DNA of 64,000 bases from a virus. Below, in pieces: positions 54,201 to 61,900 of this stretch (the stretch's first letter is position 1; every line of letters starts with the position of its first letter). The stretch is taken from positions 1-64,000 of IMG/VR virus record IMGVR_UViG_3300028197_001221. The stretch is one strand, 5' to 3'. The notes under the pieces are model-generated. The model did not search any database. It was not told where the DNA came from and was given only the letters and a program-made list of their open reading frames with translations. Made by a program: the position numbers and the translations under genes.

Positions 54201-57200
54201 ATCTTCTTGTGGAGGCTCACTAAAGAACCCTCCATTGTTAGAACTAGAATTACCAAACCAAGACATGATTCCAATAGTGTGTAAATTAAATTGTTCTGGA
54301 GGTTCTACTTTAATTCCAGTGACTGAATGAAAATACAAACCAAGGTGTGGATCTGGTGCATCATAATCGTGGAAATCAGTTGAGTAAGAAGCTGAAGTAT
54401 AAAGTGGTAGCCCGAAATAACCTACTCCACTTGAATCTATTTTAGTCCACGGAAGACCAGTAGTATATAGAGAAAGACCACTAGAAGGAGTATCAATTAT
54501 CCCTTTCTCAAACACAGAAAGATTCATCTGTCCGAAAGATATAGCCTCGCTAGTGACATGAAGGTTAAAGTCGTCTGCATAAGCAACGTCTTTTAAATGG
54601 AGAGCGTTTTCTAATCTTACATGAGATGAGTGAATTCTAATTGTAGAGTCGTAAGATCCAGAAGGATATGCTAAGTCATATTGAACAAACATATCATTCA
54701 TATCTTTAGAAGATAAATAGTGACCTCTTTGTTTTAAAATTTGTTGTCTATCAAAATTAGCCCAAGGCTCTGTCTCAGTATCTCTATAGCTATCTATAGT
54801 GAACTCACTAATTATTTTTTGCCAACAATCTCTTGGTCCAATATAATGTATGTCCCTATTAAGAAGACCCCAATTCTGACTATCAAACAAATCTGTTTCT
54901 TTTGTCTTGGTGTACAGACTAACAATAAGTCTTGGTCCCACTTTTCCATCGGGCCATGTAATGTCATTAGTTGTTTCATGTTCAATAACCGTGTCTACCG
55001 CAATGGCATCTTTTGCAAAATTGTATCCATCTGGCAAAGCTTTAGAAATTCTTGGAGCTATTGACAACATCTTTTCTGAAGTGTCTGAGAGATGCATTCT
55101 GAACATATCATTTTCAAGCTGAGTATGATATGCTAGTCCAGACGTAACGATATCATTTGGAAGAGCAAGCTGAGTATTATCCTCGTAGCTGCCACCATCA
55201 GTCTTAAAATTGTGAACAATATAATCGTTTCCTATTTTGTTTGTGAGTGTATCGTAGGCTGGTCCAAATTCACAATATTTAAACGCGCCTATGTGCCACT
55301 TGTTAGAATCTTCATCTACAAAATCCCATAACTTGTATCTATCATTTTTATATGATTCGCCATCATTCCAGAACTTAGATCTAAAAGAATCAAAAAATCT
55401 TTCAGCAGTGGTTTGTTGCTTAGACGCATCTGCAACATCTCCATTTACTAATATAGATCCGTAAGCAATATCCTCAGACACACCTACGTCTGTAACGAAT
55501 GCGTTCATACCAATGCCAGATCCGTATGAATGACCAAGTATTAAATCGCTATCCCCACTAGCCATTATAAATGGTTGTGAAGAACTTCTAAGTATATCAA
55601 AGCTTCCACTGTTTATAATTTCATTGTCTGTATATAACCTTAAACGATTAGAATTATTATCATTATAAGTAAGCAATACAGGTACTGGGTATTGATAGTC
55701 TGTATAAGTTAGCGTATCCTTAACTTCTATATTATTGCCATTAATATCTCTAGCGTAACCAACAATATGACCATCTTTATAACCAATTGCTAACTCTAAA
55801 TCTTTCCCAGAATCCCACTTAGATAAAATAACACCATTATTAAACAAGTTATAATCAGCGCCGCTAACGTCAACGTCTGGGGAAAATCTTGTGAATAAAG
55901 AAAAACCGCCAGAGCATTCTATGTTACCAAAATTAACATTAGCATTAGACTGTTTAACTCTTAGGGCGTTTTCAAAAGAGTCAGTTATCTTTCCGTGTAA
56001 TTCGTGACCAGAAGATGTCCAATCAATAGTAGTATACGTTCTTTCTTGAGAAGAAAACAGGTGGTCTGTTCTGAATCTAAAACCTACACTATTAATAATA
56101 TTACTAGAAAGTAGAGCATTAAATATTCCACTACTTGTTGTAGAACTATCATCAGGATATATAGTACTATCTTCTGTGTTTCTAAAGGTATAGTAACCAT
56201 TAATAAAAGGTTTTTCTAACTGCGGATTATAAAAGCTTTCATCAAAAGCGGGAGGATCAAACGGTCCTGATCTAGACACGCCATCTACACCTCTCCACCT
56301 CTTAGAATAATTAGTTTTGATTGTGTCGGGTGTTTTAAATCCATGAGGTATATTCTCAATTAAAGATAAAGGCTTTGAACCTACAACGGCGTTTAACTTA
56401 TGATCATACTCTCCCATAGCGGCTGCAAATAATCCATTAGACCTTCTAGAGATTTCTATACCTCCATGTCCAAAAGTGTGTAACTGCATAGCTGCGGAAG
56501 GTCTATACTTTATTATCAGTTCTGCTTTTGCTATAACAGCGCCAACAGGAAGGGGATAAATATCAAGGTGTAAAGCCTCGAAGAATGGAGATATATTATA
56601 TGTATCTGGAGTTCCTAGCTCATTAAGCTTAGGACTAATTTGCAAAGGAACAATGTATTGATTGTACTCTGTGCTATCTACCATAGAAGGTGTTCTAACT
56701 TCATCTCCATTTTCGTCTTCACCAATTTTGAGTACTGAAGCTGTAATTAAATGATGATCACCTCCGGGGTTGTTAGCAACTGGTCTGTTTTCAAAATATT
56801 CATCTCTGGAAGAGATAGCTTCAGAAGATCTAGTAAGATAATTTGAATTATCAAACCCAGAAGAAATTGGTATAGTACCAGCACCAGCAGTAGAATTTTG
56901 TAAGAAGCCATCAACAGGAGATGTAACGTTGAAAAGACCATCATCACAATATCCCACAACGTCTAAAGTAAAATCTCTTATAGAAGTAGAAGATTTTTTA
57001 GCTAAGACTTTTAACTCTATAGATTCTATTGTGTAGAATTCTTGTTCTACTTTTTCAACAGTAGATTTAGCGAGATCTAAATTACTATCTAATCTAAACT
57101 TTCCAATGCTAAATGCGCCACCTGTTTTTTGTACAACTCTTGTGGGTGGTTGATGAGAATATACAATCTGTAACTTACCAGAATCTGCAATTGGAGATGT

Positions 57201-58913
57201 TGAAACAAGTTCCACGGACCTAAAGCTAACAAAGTCATTAAGCGATTTACTAAGTTGTTCTAAATCTTCTTTTACATTGTTATAATAAACTTTGCCATTA
57301 TGAGCTGAAGATTTCCAAACACTATTGACTTCTGGAAGTATGCCATTGCTAAATCCGTTAGGAAGAATTTTAGAAGGATACAATTTTCTTTCAAGAGATA
57401 AGCCTTCTTTAATAGACTCAGCATGTAAATTAAAGTAATTTTCTGAGAGACGACCATTAATGGAACCGCTTGCTACAATCTCTATGTTTGAAATTCTAAT
57501 AGAAGCGTTGGGCGTAAATTCAAACCCTTGACTCTGAGCAGATATTGGAGCGCCGTCAAGAGCTAAGTAATCATTATTGCCTCCAATCAACTCGTTAATT
57601 TCACATTGATTTTCATATGCCTTTTTGTCAAACTCTGCACTAAATGGATCATGATGACAAGTAGCTTGAAAATCCATATTCAAAGTATATCCACTATTTT
57701 CTTCAAATATAGGACATAGTTCATCCCAGTTATGCCTGTTGGCATTGTTATATTCTGGCTCTGTTACATATGTTGCAAAATTATATTTTTCGTTTTCTTG
57801 ATCAAAATCTCCATCGCCTGTCAATGTGATGTCTTTGTATTTTGCAATTAAATTACCAGAGGGATCTTCCCATCTAATGTTATGTATTTTAAATTCTGGA
57901 GCATCTTCTGATTCAAAAACCGCCATAGGAGCTGACGCTCTAATGAACAAGAAGTTTTCTATGGGTTTAATTGCTGGCGGTGTTAATTCACACTTATATG
58001 TAAAGTCTCCATCAGAGTAAATAGACGATGGTTGAATAAAAGTATTTTGTTCGTCGTTTATCCTAATACTTGTTTTATTATTTTTAGTATAATTACCTGT
58101 AAATAATCCCTCATCAACACTCTTGTATAGACCACTAGGAGACAAATTTTTATCAACAAAGCCAACATTATTTTTTAACGTCACTATGTCTCGTATAGGA
58201 TAGAATTTTTGAGTAGCTTTAAAGTTTTCTAACTTATTAATCTGATCAGTATGTCCACCTATTTTATCTGTGTATGTATTATTTAATTTAGTTTTTATCT
58301 TTATATTTGCAAACAAAGATATTGGCACAGGCATACAATAATTTTCTGTACATAATTTCCAGAATCTTATACCGCCATTTTTAGTTCTTACTGTGGACTT
58401 GCTGCTTTCTACAATACCATCTGTTTCTACAGCGCCAAAGTTAGCAACAACGGTTGGCTGTGAAGCTATGTATCCTTGACCTTCCCAAGATGTGAATGCA
58501 GGCACAGCAGTGCTATTACTAAGATTCGAGCCGCCAAGACCTGCTAAGAAACCACCAATTATGCTGCTGCCAATAATTCTTGAAGTTGTAGCTTCTGTAT
58601 CATTTATACTAAGCTTACCTTTGGATTTAAAACTAATACCATTTACAGCGTTGACAGGCTCTAAATGTGAAGATCCAAAATTATTGTTTGACTGTTGGTT
58701 ATTAACAGAATTGGAAAACCCAACATTAACAAGAACAGACATCAAAGATCTTATCTTTGATTTAGATTTTAAGTCAGACTTATGCCTGAACTCAAGGGTG
58801 GCATTGGAAGCGGTCGCTTCTTTAGTGTTTCTAACGTGACCTATGTTTAACCCAACTTGCAGTTTGCTAGAACCTCTGCTAACACTTCGCTGAGTACTTA
58901 CGAAACATTCCAT
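45291..58913 (-). CDS. giant virion protein with LamG-like domains and FG-GAP-like repeats (4540 residues)
   Basis: A single uninterrupted frame of 13.6 kb. Two concanavalin/LamG-like domains stand at about residues 1000-1110 (SLFTRFSPDVD, VILSKWDSGKDLELAIGYKD) and 1680-2000 (KWTIEFFLRV, YDKWHHVAISAIEDKVYIIL). Seven FG-GAP-like repeats occur near 2300 (FGYSVDVLDDLMAIGVPSYD), 2411, 2748 (FGHDVAISEDGSALVIGSP), 2885, 4105, 4195 (FGMSFDIDGDVIAISAPSHD) and 4300. A Cys-rich stretch (ECFNCQQKK, YNCGCCDP) and Rossmann-like segments lie between the two clusters. LHT/LHV beta-motifs recur, also at the end. The location next to the tape measure gene suggests a tail spike, long fibre or baseplate adhesin; function is inferred. 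Confidence 0.75.
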   Translation of the reverse strand: MECFVSTQRSVSRGSSKLQVGLNIGHVRNTKEATASNATLEFRHKSDLKSKSKIRSLMSVLVNVGFSNSVNNQQSNNNFGSSHLEPVNAVNGISFKSKGKLSINDTEATTSRIIGSSIIGGFLAGLGGSNLSNSTAVPAFTSWEGQGYIASQPTVVANFGAVETDGIVESSKSTVRTKNGGIRFWKLCTENYCMPVPISLFANIKIKTKLNNTYTDKIGGHTDQINKLENFKATQKFYPIRDIVTLKNNVGFVDKNLSPSGLYKSVDEGLFTGNYTKNNKTSIRINDEQNTFIQPSSIYSDGDFTYKCELTPPAIKPIENFLFIRASAPMAVFESEDAPEFKIHNIRWEDPSGNLIAKYKDITLTGDGDFDQENEKYNFATYVTEPEYNNANRHNWDELCPIFEENSGYTLNMDFQATCHHDPFSAEFDKKAYENQCEINELIGGNNDYLALDGAPISAQSQGFEFTPNASIRISNIEIVASGSINGRLSENYFNLHAESIKEGLSLERKLYPSKILPNGFSNGILPEVNSVWKSSAHNGKVYYNNVKEDLEQLSKSLNDFVSFRSVELVSTSPIADSGKLQIVYSHQPPTRVVQKTGGAFSIGKFRLDSNLDLAKSTVEKVEQEFYTIESIELKVLAKKSSTSIRDFTLDVVGYCDDGLFNVTSPVDGFLQNSTAGAGTIPISSGFDNSNYLTRSSEAISSRDEYFENRPVANNPGGDHHLITASVLKIGEDENGDEVRTPSMVDSTEYNQYIVPLQISPKLNELGTPDTYNISPFFEALHLDIYPLPVGAVIAKAELIIKYRPSAAMQLHTFGHGGIEISRRSNGLFAAAMGEYDHKLNAVVGSKPLSLIENIPHGFKTPDTIKTNYSKRWRGVDGVSRSGPFDPPAFDESFYNPQLEKPFINGYYTFRNTEDSTIYPDDSSTTSSGIFNALLSSNIINSVGFRFRTDHLFSSQERTYTTIDWTSSGHELHGKITDSFENALRVKQSNANVNFGNIECSGGFSLFTRFSPDVDVSGADYNLFNNGVILSKWDSGKDLELAIGYKDGHIVGYARDINGNNIEVKDTLTYTDYQYPVPVLLTYNDNNSNRLRLYTDNEIINSGSFDILRSSSQPFIMASGDSDLILGHSYGSGIGMNAFVTDVGVSEDIAYGSILVNGDVADASKQQTTAERFFDSFRSKFWNDGESYKNDRYKLWDFVDEDSNKWHIGAFKYCEFGPAYDTLTNKIGNDYIVHNFKTDGGSYEDNTQLALPNDIVTSGLAYHTQLENDMFRMHLSDTSEKMLSIAPRISKALPDGYNFAKDAIAVDTVIEHETTNDITWPDGKVGPRLIVSLYTKTKETDLFDSQNWGLLNRDIHYIGPRDCWQKIISEFTIDSYRDTETEPWANFDRQQILKQRGHYLSSKDMNDMFVQYDLAYPSGSYDSTIRIHSSHVRLENALHLKDVAYADDFNLHVTSEAISFGQMNLSVFEKGIIDTPSSGLSLYTTGLPWTKIDSSGVGYFGLPLYTSASYSTDFHDYDAPDPHLGLYFHSVTGIKVEPPEQFNLHTIGIMSWFGNSSSNNGGFFSEPPQEDNAIFNNDPVLFGSSNVETDDLGGYVNLLLDFENANASTRDMSGKNNSGSNMTRGGFEKAFGLTYLKNLPTSDLYRHFGRRSLRIFDQEAATGGAGDVQTRYGANFKSLALDPKLWTSKWTIEFFLRVPDPSSLIPHVSPHENYFSSAIFGRSYNTFGVQGAAMYLDDVKSEARERVYILRDQEGYSTGYVPQHSWHSSSANILANEAWGGVGYNTVETGMSFSINYNATTSNNPNAVDHLGQGLPAYLHSFTFEYFSTFPEAPRRVDDDFSNDYLEETCRAHRIVAPVVFDYDKWHHVAISAIEDKVYIILDGAIVGEGLYFGWPDIESLVEPDYLLSQARENGWDTIYPEFKIFPSMITGGGLGSTNEPSSPNYSIFLDDLRITLGASRSSFTGGILQTALPTIPEGVFPIEHSLPDPSVSATTSTTLPPPPPPTFNKDTGCTLFLLNTDKFTYDYSESELNFFLRGIDSAGNEHDEFSQDCNLYLFGGGGRYADTGSVGPSQRRKRTKKENFNLYVEIERIETEYGGKIDDATFNLYVNAYDPSIVTSSGQMFLHTLNVGQLGWDNYLQAFDWNDQNIGTEIVLEDNDLLSLEADDEIRGVITMCHSSCDNNKGCDEPDIITHDTLWYSQECIDGGVIRPKGVYSNPNVTAFNTISSGYDNNYYGVRKFTNLIPGGPYSLFMTAKTGDDGVLDVPREISEWGYGTNNEVDYSGIKIVPPDPDRALNDKFGYSVDVLDDLMAIGVPSYDLVEHDGSLVPNAGSVFIYRRNSAPTGNDWTDQPDQSSWSFESHLSLPSGHLVDSYREEEIAIKYREPGARFDTVLGVGSKRYWSVGQKGRELGHSVSIAKHDGREVVVAGAPGAKWDRTFTDAIPEPVNIVLFVLTDEFIPCSPFPRVRGSTVPDDLLPVIEKKDLMFRYFSDPPVSFNVEIIICEGILGTNIPAGPDWSEARIEDPDFVFKKQVHRVSGSVPSEIEATNEQLFTDLKEIYHERYYQDASKQNSNQPAIIGFFVDTSISYGTRAVGSTSNTALEGNGGLERFMNWVSQEAYDKGLVNHLNQPARPSIVTSIGGNDGRDDTTSSDDDERFTNTEVWFGQAISLLDSTLNINRLVETLDYKLFAGSSFGTFNTSTEGFNVAAPSGGAVFVFEKFDDGWKTIQRIDSPTTSNSVAVDRFGHDVAISEDGSALVIGSPYMSSQVRVYELSYGYGGFNYFYDYFENWILRIGTNDVLELRRAKTSYLFKRQTAINAGNRRQAALEVYDSLSPSGQYTYRLAYNEVYTGYFLSSEINDSQINPSHSWSWLTSKYMPNPRLGYSVDLNEDGTLLAIGSPTDSIGATDEGILWYKPGSQSSNPQQWFSNVNAGSVRVLQARKYFEHDKVMQFGAWGNLHRTIEKSKYLLTDKDYTIEDADNHLDRYYDELFKSTYGSDRYIESGFEDPEIPQDVGLLFIITPEIDRLSKEYIDNIQNWLGLGDRHLVLVGDDPVFETDQYDRDGAYSYSNSIINRLLTNLDSRMRLYPAANRYESMVDQDTGLYYNTIPSFVPDKTTSTYVYGGNMRGSGVADIRLYDESIFMGYDCSKPKVDNILQGLDELTSLIDAGQKLGYFKLNNRCNHIIKHEGDLRAEWNEECFNCQQKKVSYKVNIAFAYGTHNLPETYNCGCCDPAIPCQEFPRKNYEPIPILAAAEKKILTFHREATGPVYREVPYISGYETIVGGSIYDEDDVSTEIEFAITHDSGNYTYINYNEFGTVSNSLFLNEDNPILEQNGKNALFMARAEILEETEDYNVEVQDTFPICVEEQLLNTTAKIVVMTTTELESSQSLSAGGDTNVIFYMNLLDKTSNGNTRVAQLGGWTERTSFIDGYDQSRLASTFQWVLNYEVFENVQMSQINQVASQYDVLWIANTDNIPSDQEAAQLKTWLNGAENRKIVITVGKRINRDSNEDWNNNSVQQEIMNRISKLQTTLSKLGSNIRPLFLESKHKYATLEDTGVPNLPLEGIPRGSTKIDNISLNRFNTDFIDGKRGELSRLREVNDSHIDRYLTVCFENIFAVNTLLYYNVKIVDKRTADTGTAFMRTGTARVDFPVEAEESYRFFATFASERFSEGRVLGVYVSNVNAGVRIETTSSDRLHEISDPLVYGRDYWQTVADIKSGVRQSAGRQNPDEVGSNLGEGEWPIENYGGIEYTHHMDFTVPSGISSISVYIQGDYFGYEKNDPESTYTQRLIGMSGVKLGTEVTTVRRPITSFRTELFSEGTPASTTTQELIQEISSDSSKYCPTDFCSSEEGFGTPGPELRDGPVTAAQEIYHQRPFLTGAAKSRITVISDASLIQGSNVRLPDRDNWINGDVIEFLRSLYPADYRSQESEVYYEDEYGGSLIYENVLKIVSPEKTSPAKLMSSEINSGFNNLFGGYAQNSIKDPSRFGNDEASIDFPSRAWIAPLEPAKAVSPSYQTYKNPMPPVDDVAIERARLGRIAAFSGDMVSMGTWCRFKVDIDGVTYEDNGYGEGRNSLMETFGYDFLDFHEMQPHISGYPGDLFGYKVKIHKGEVYISAPFAAFSGENITSWNEVINNSPNTPMLNAELGHDGGAGSVYKFTRDYNQVSVNSSVQTAWSCTGKFRPDTLNAGDQFGMSFDIDGDVIAISAPSHDGTASITKTADVGASGEFVRKEFNDQFDVTQIDKNDFDIGGSGNQGAVYTYENKISDWGSKRQDWVYIQKLIPQGYNSVNENDFFGRSVALDRNARSDQDYTLVVGSPSHSYGSGISSQILSSGGAVYNYDAMLRRQAPSFSHPDTNLAGRIFGSMNVQDHEKYLLFDFKNGTKTNHSLYKEGLVYANEKGEIFIEASGQDSNPKGYVSHRPFIEQIHGAYYFGTFLAGYNRLFISGKPPSTSSSMNLIKPSGIGNVYNDIELRLNTFGVLGIADNSGDDIFNLSISGSVMESINNSGDPLNMHVETSASGVDEMILHTKGHFQV

Positions 58914-58918
58914 ATTTA

Positions 58919-61900
58919 TTATCCCATCTTACTATCAGTTTGTCTTGGACTTCCATCAGGATTACGAGATGTCTTGCTTAATTCTTCGACAACCTTCTGT
59001 TTGACGACATTTCCCATAAGGTTTTCTAAACGAGCTAGTATGCCACCGTCATTTATATTTACACTTACATTGGTATTATCTAAAGTAATTTTTATTGAAG
59101 TATTTTCTAGTCTATCTATATTGGCAGATAAATCAGTGTTAAACTTGCTAAGAGCAGAACTAAACCTTTCCATAACTTCTGGGTCTAATCCAGCTCCAGA
59201 AGCTACACCAGCTTGAGCTTCTGCTGCTCGTTGAGTTGGAGCAGCTACAGATGTACTAGTTGATGGACTTTTAGATTGTTGTTCTTTAACTTCTTTGGTT
59301 TCTTTAGCAACTTCCTTAGTAGCTTCAGCAGCTTGTTTTTGAGACTCAGCTTGGCTTTCTGTTGCACTGGTAGCTTCTGGCGTAGACGCTGCTTGATCTT
59401 TCTCGGCCTGTCTGATTGCTAATTGTTCTTTAACGCCCTTGTCAAAGTCACTTGATTCACCACTACCATAGAAGTAGCTCTCTCTATTTCTTTTGTCTTG
59501 TCTACCCTTAATGTCTGTATCAATCATTTGCTGTTCTTGCTCTTTAACATCTTTCATGCTAGCATCTTTGCCATAAGTATTGGTAAAGTCTTCTTCTGAC
59601 ATGCCAGTGCTACTTAAGAATTTAGAACGATCTCCTCCAGCTGCATTCGCCTCATTCCTTCTGAAAAGCATATTAGCTCTTTGGTTAGCTGCTGACTTGT
59701 CTAATGCTCCTAACTTCTCAAAACTTTCTATACTACTAGAATCACCACCAACACCGACAGCCCGTTTAAACGCTGTGTGATCCATAGCCATCCCAACTCC
59801 TTCTTCCATTTCAGCAGTTTTCATAGAAGATGAAATTGCACCTGCCACATCCTTAAAACCACCAACTATATTATAGAAACCTTCTACAATTTTTCCTACA
59901 GGATTTAAGAATCCTTCTAGACCACCAAGAACTGTGGCAAGAGCAGCATCAAACTGAGTGCCAGTTTTTAAGAATCCTACTCCCCAACTGTCCATCATAC
60001 CGCCAAAGTCTCTTCCGGTCTTTTCCTTTTTATCTTCATGGTAAGCTTTAGGATCAGATATAAAGGAAAACCCTTCCATAATTCCATCAAGAGCAGTTCC
60101 AAGTCCCGGTATACCCTTGGCTCCACTAGAAGCCATCTTTCCAAGCATCGGAAGTTTTGACAGACTCTTCATAATTGATGGACCAATCTTATCTAATCCG
60201 GGGATCTTCATCTTACTAAGATTACCCATTTTTGATCCCACGAATTCTGTTCCTTCTTGGAGCATTTTCTTTCCAGTTTGTAGCATACCCGGAGCGTTCT
60301 TTTGCATATACTGTGATGAAGCATTCATCATTTGCGGGGCAGTATTTTGGAAGAAATTTTTACCCGCGCCAATGGCATTGCGACCCTTTTGCAGTACGGT
60401 AGGATCTAGTTTATTTTTTGCGATTTGACTCAAGCCGCTCTTCAACCCGCCACCCATATTGCCTGCCATATTTCTTGCACCACCTAAGAAATTAGATCCT
60501 CTCTGATAAAGATTAGAACCAAATTGAGCTGCTCTTTGTCCGAATTGACTTTGACCAACTTTTCTCATAGTTTGACCAGCAAAATTACTGGCTCTATTCA
60601 CAACCCCCGGTTTTCCACTACGAGACATACCTTCAAGACCATAGCCATGTTTACCAACTCCAAATGAAGTCGCCATGTCACCAAAGAAACTACCAGCTTT
60701 ATTCTTGCCAGCATTCAATAAATTTTGACCCCTTTTCATCATGCTAGGAGCAAAGTCATCTCCGTAAGAAGCTTGATTTAATCTTTCAAACATTCCTCCA
60801 GCTTTCTGCATAATACCAGCTGGTCTAGGAACATTGTCCACACCTCCCATAACACTTCTAGTTAAAGATCTACCAGCAGTAAAGTTTTTGCCTATTCCTG
60901 TTTGACCAATTCTTGAGCCAACTCTAGAAAGTATCTCTCCACCTTCTGTTCCTATCCTTGAAGCAAGGTTTCCAGCACCTCCACTTTGCACAAAGTTTTT
61001 GCCCATACCAATAGCATTCTTAGCCATGTTGCCAGCGTTTGCTACAGCGCCACCGCCCATGCCAAATATACCCTTGATTGCACCCATAATGCCACCACCG
61101 CCTCCATCGCCTCCACCGCCTCCACCGCCTGCACCACCCGCACCGTCTTTAGCACCTGTACTAGCTGCGTCACCACTTTCAGAAACTTTATCAGTATTAA
61201 TATTAGCAACTTTAGTATTAACTTCAGCAGTATTTTTAGCTTCTTCTCCTGACTTTATAGCTTCCTTAGTACGTAGTACCGCAGCGTCAAATTGCATTTG
61301 AGCTGCATCTTCTTGTTTCTGAGCTATCTCAAGGTCTCTTGCCGCAGCATCAACCATAGCCTTGCCTAATTCTGGTAGTACTCCCGCCAAGTCTCTAATC
61401 TCAGATTCTTTAGCAGCTTCTTCATTTGTTGATCCCGCAGCAATCTTAGCTAGATCAGGAGCATCGACTCCCATAGCTCCAAAAGATGCACCAAAGGATC
61501 TTTCAGTTAAGCCATCGGGACCGCTAAGTTTTTGACCATACAAACTATCTACGCCAGATTCTTGAAGCCTTCTGTTTTCTTGAGCTGCCATGCCTAAAGC
61601 TTGAGGGCCGAACTGGTTCATTAAGCTCTTATCACCAGTAGCAATAGCGGCTTGAGCGCCAGCAGTACCCATCTTATCAAAGAACGCTTCATCATCTCCA
61701 GCAATCAAAGCGTCAGCAGCGGCCTTTTCGTTAGCATTCTTCTCTTTAATAATTGAAAGTTCTTGTTTTCTAATATCAATAGCGGCTTTAATACTGTTGT
61801 ATTCTTCTTTTAGGGCCGAATCTATTCTGCCCAGCTCGTCACTCATCTCTACGCCAGATTTACCCCGTGCCTGTTCATTGCTCTTACCTTCAGCAAGATC

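Noticed and set aside
60986-61301. Plus-strand Pro/Ala-rich frames
   Set aside because: They are antisense to the Gly-rich hinge of the tape measure gene.
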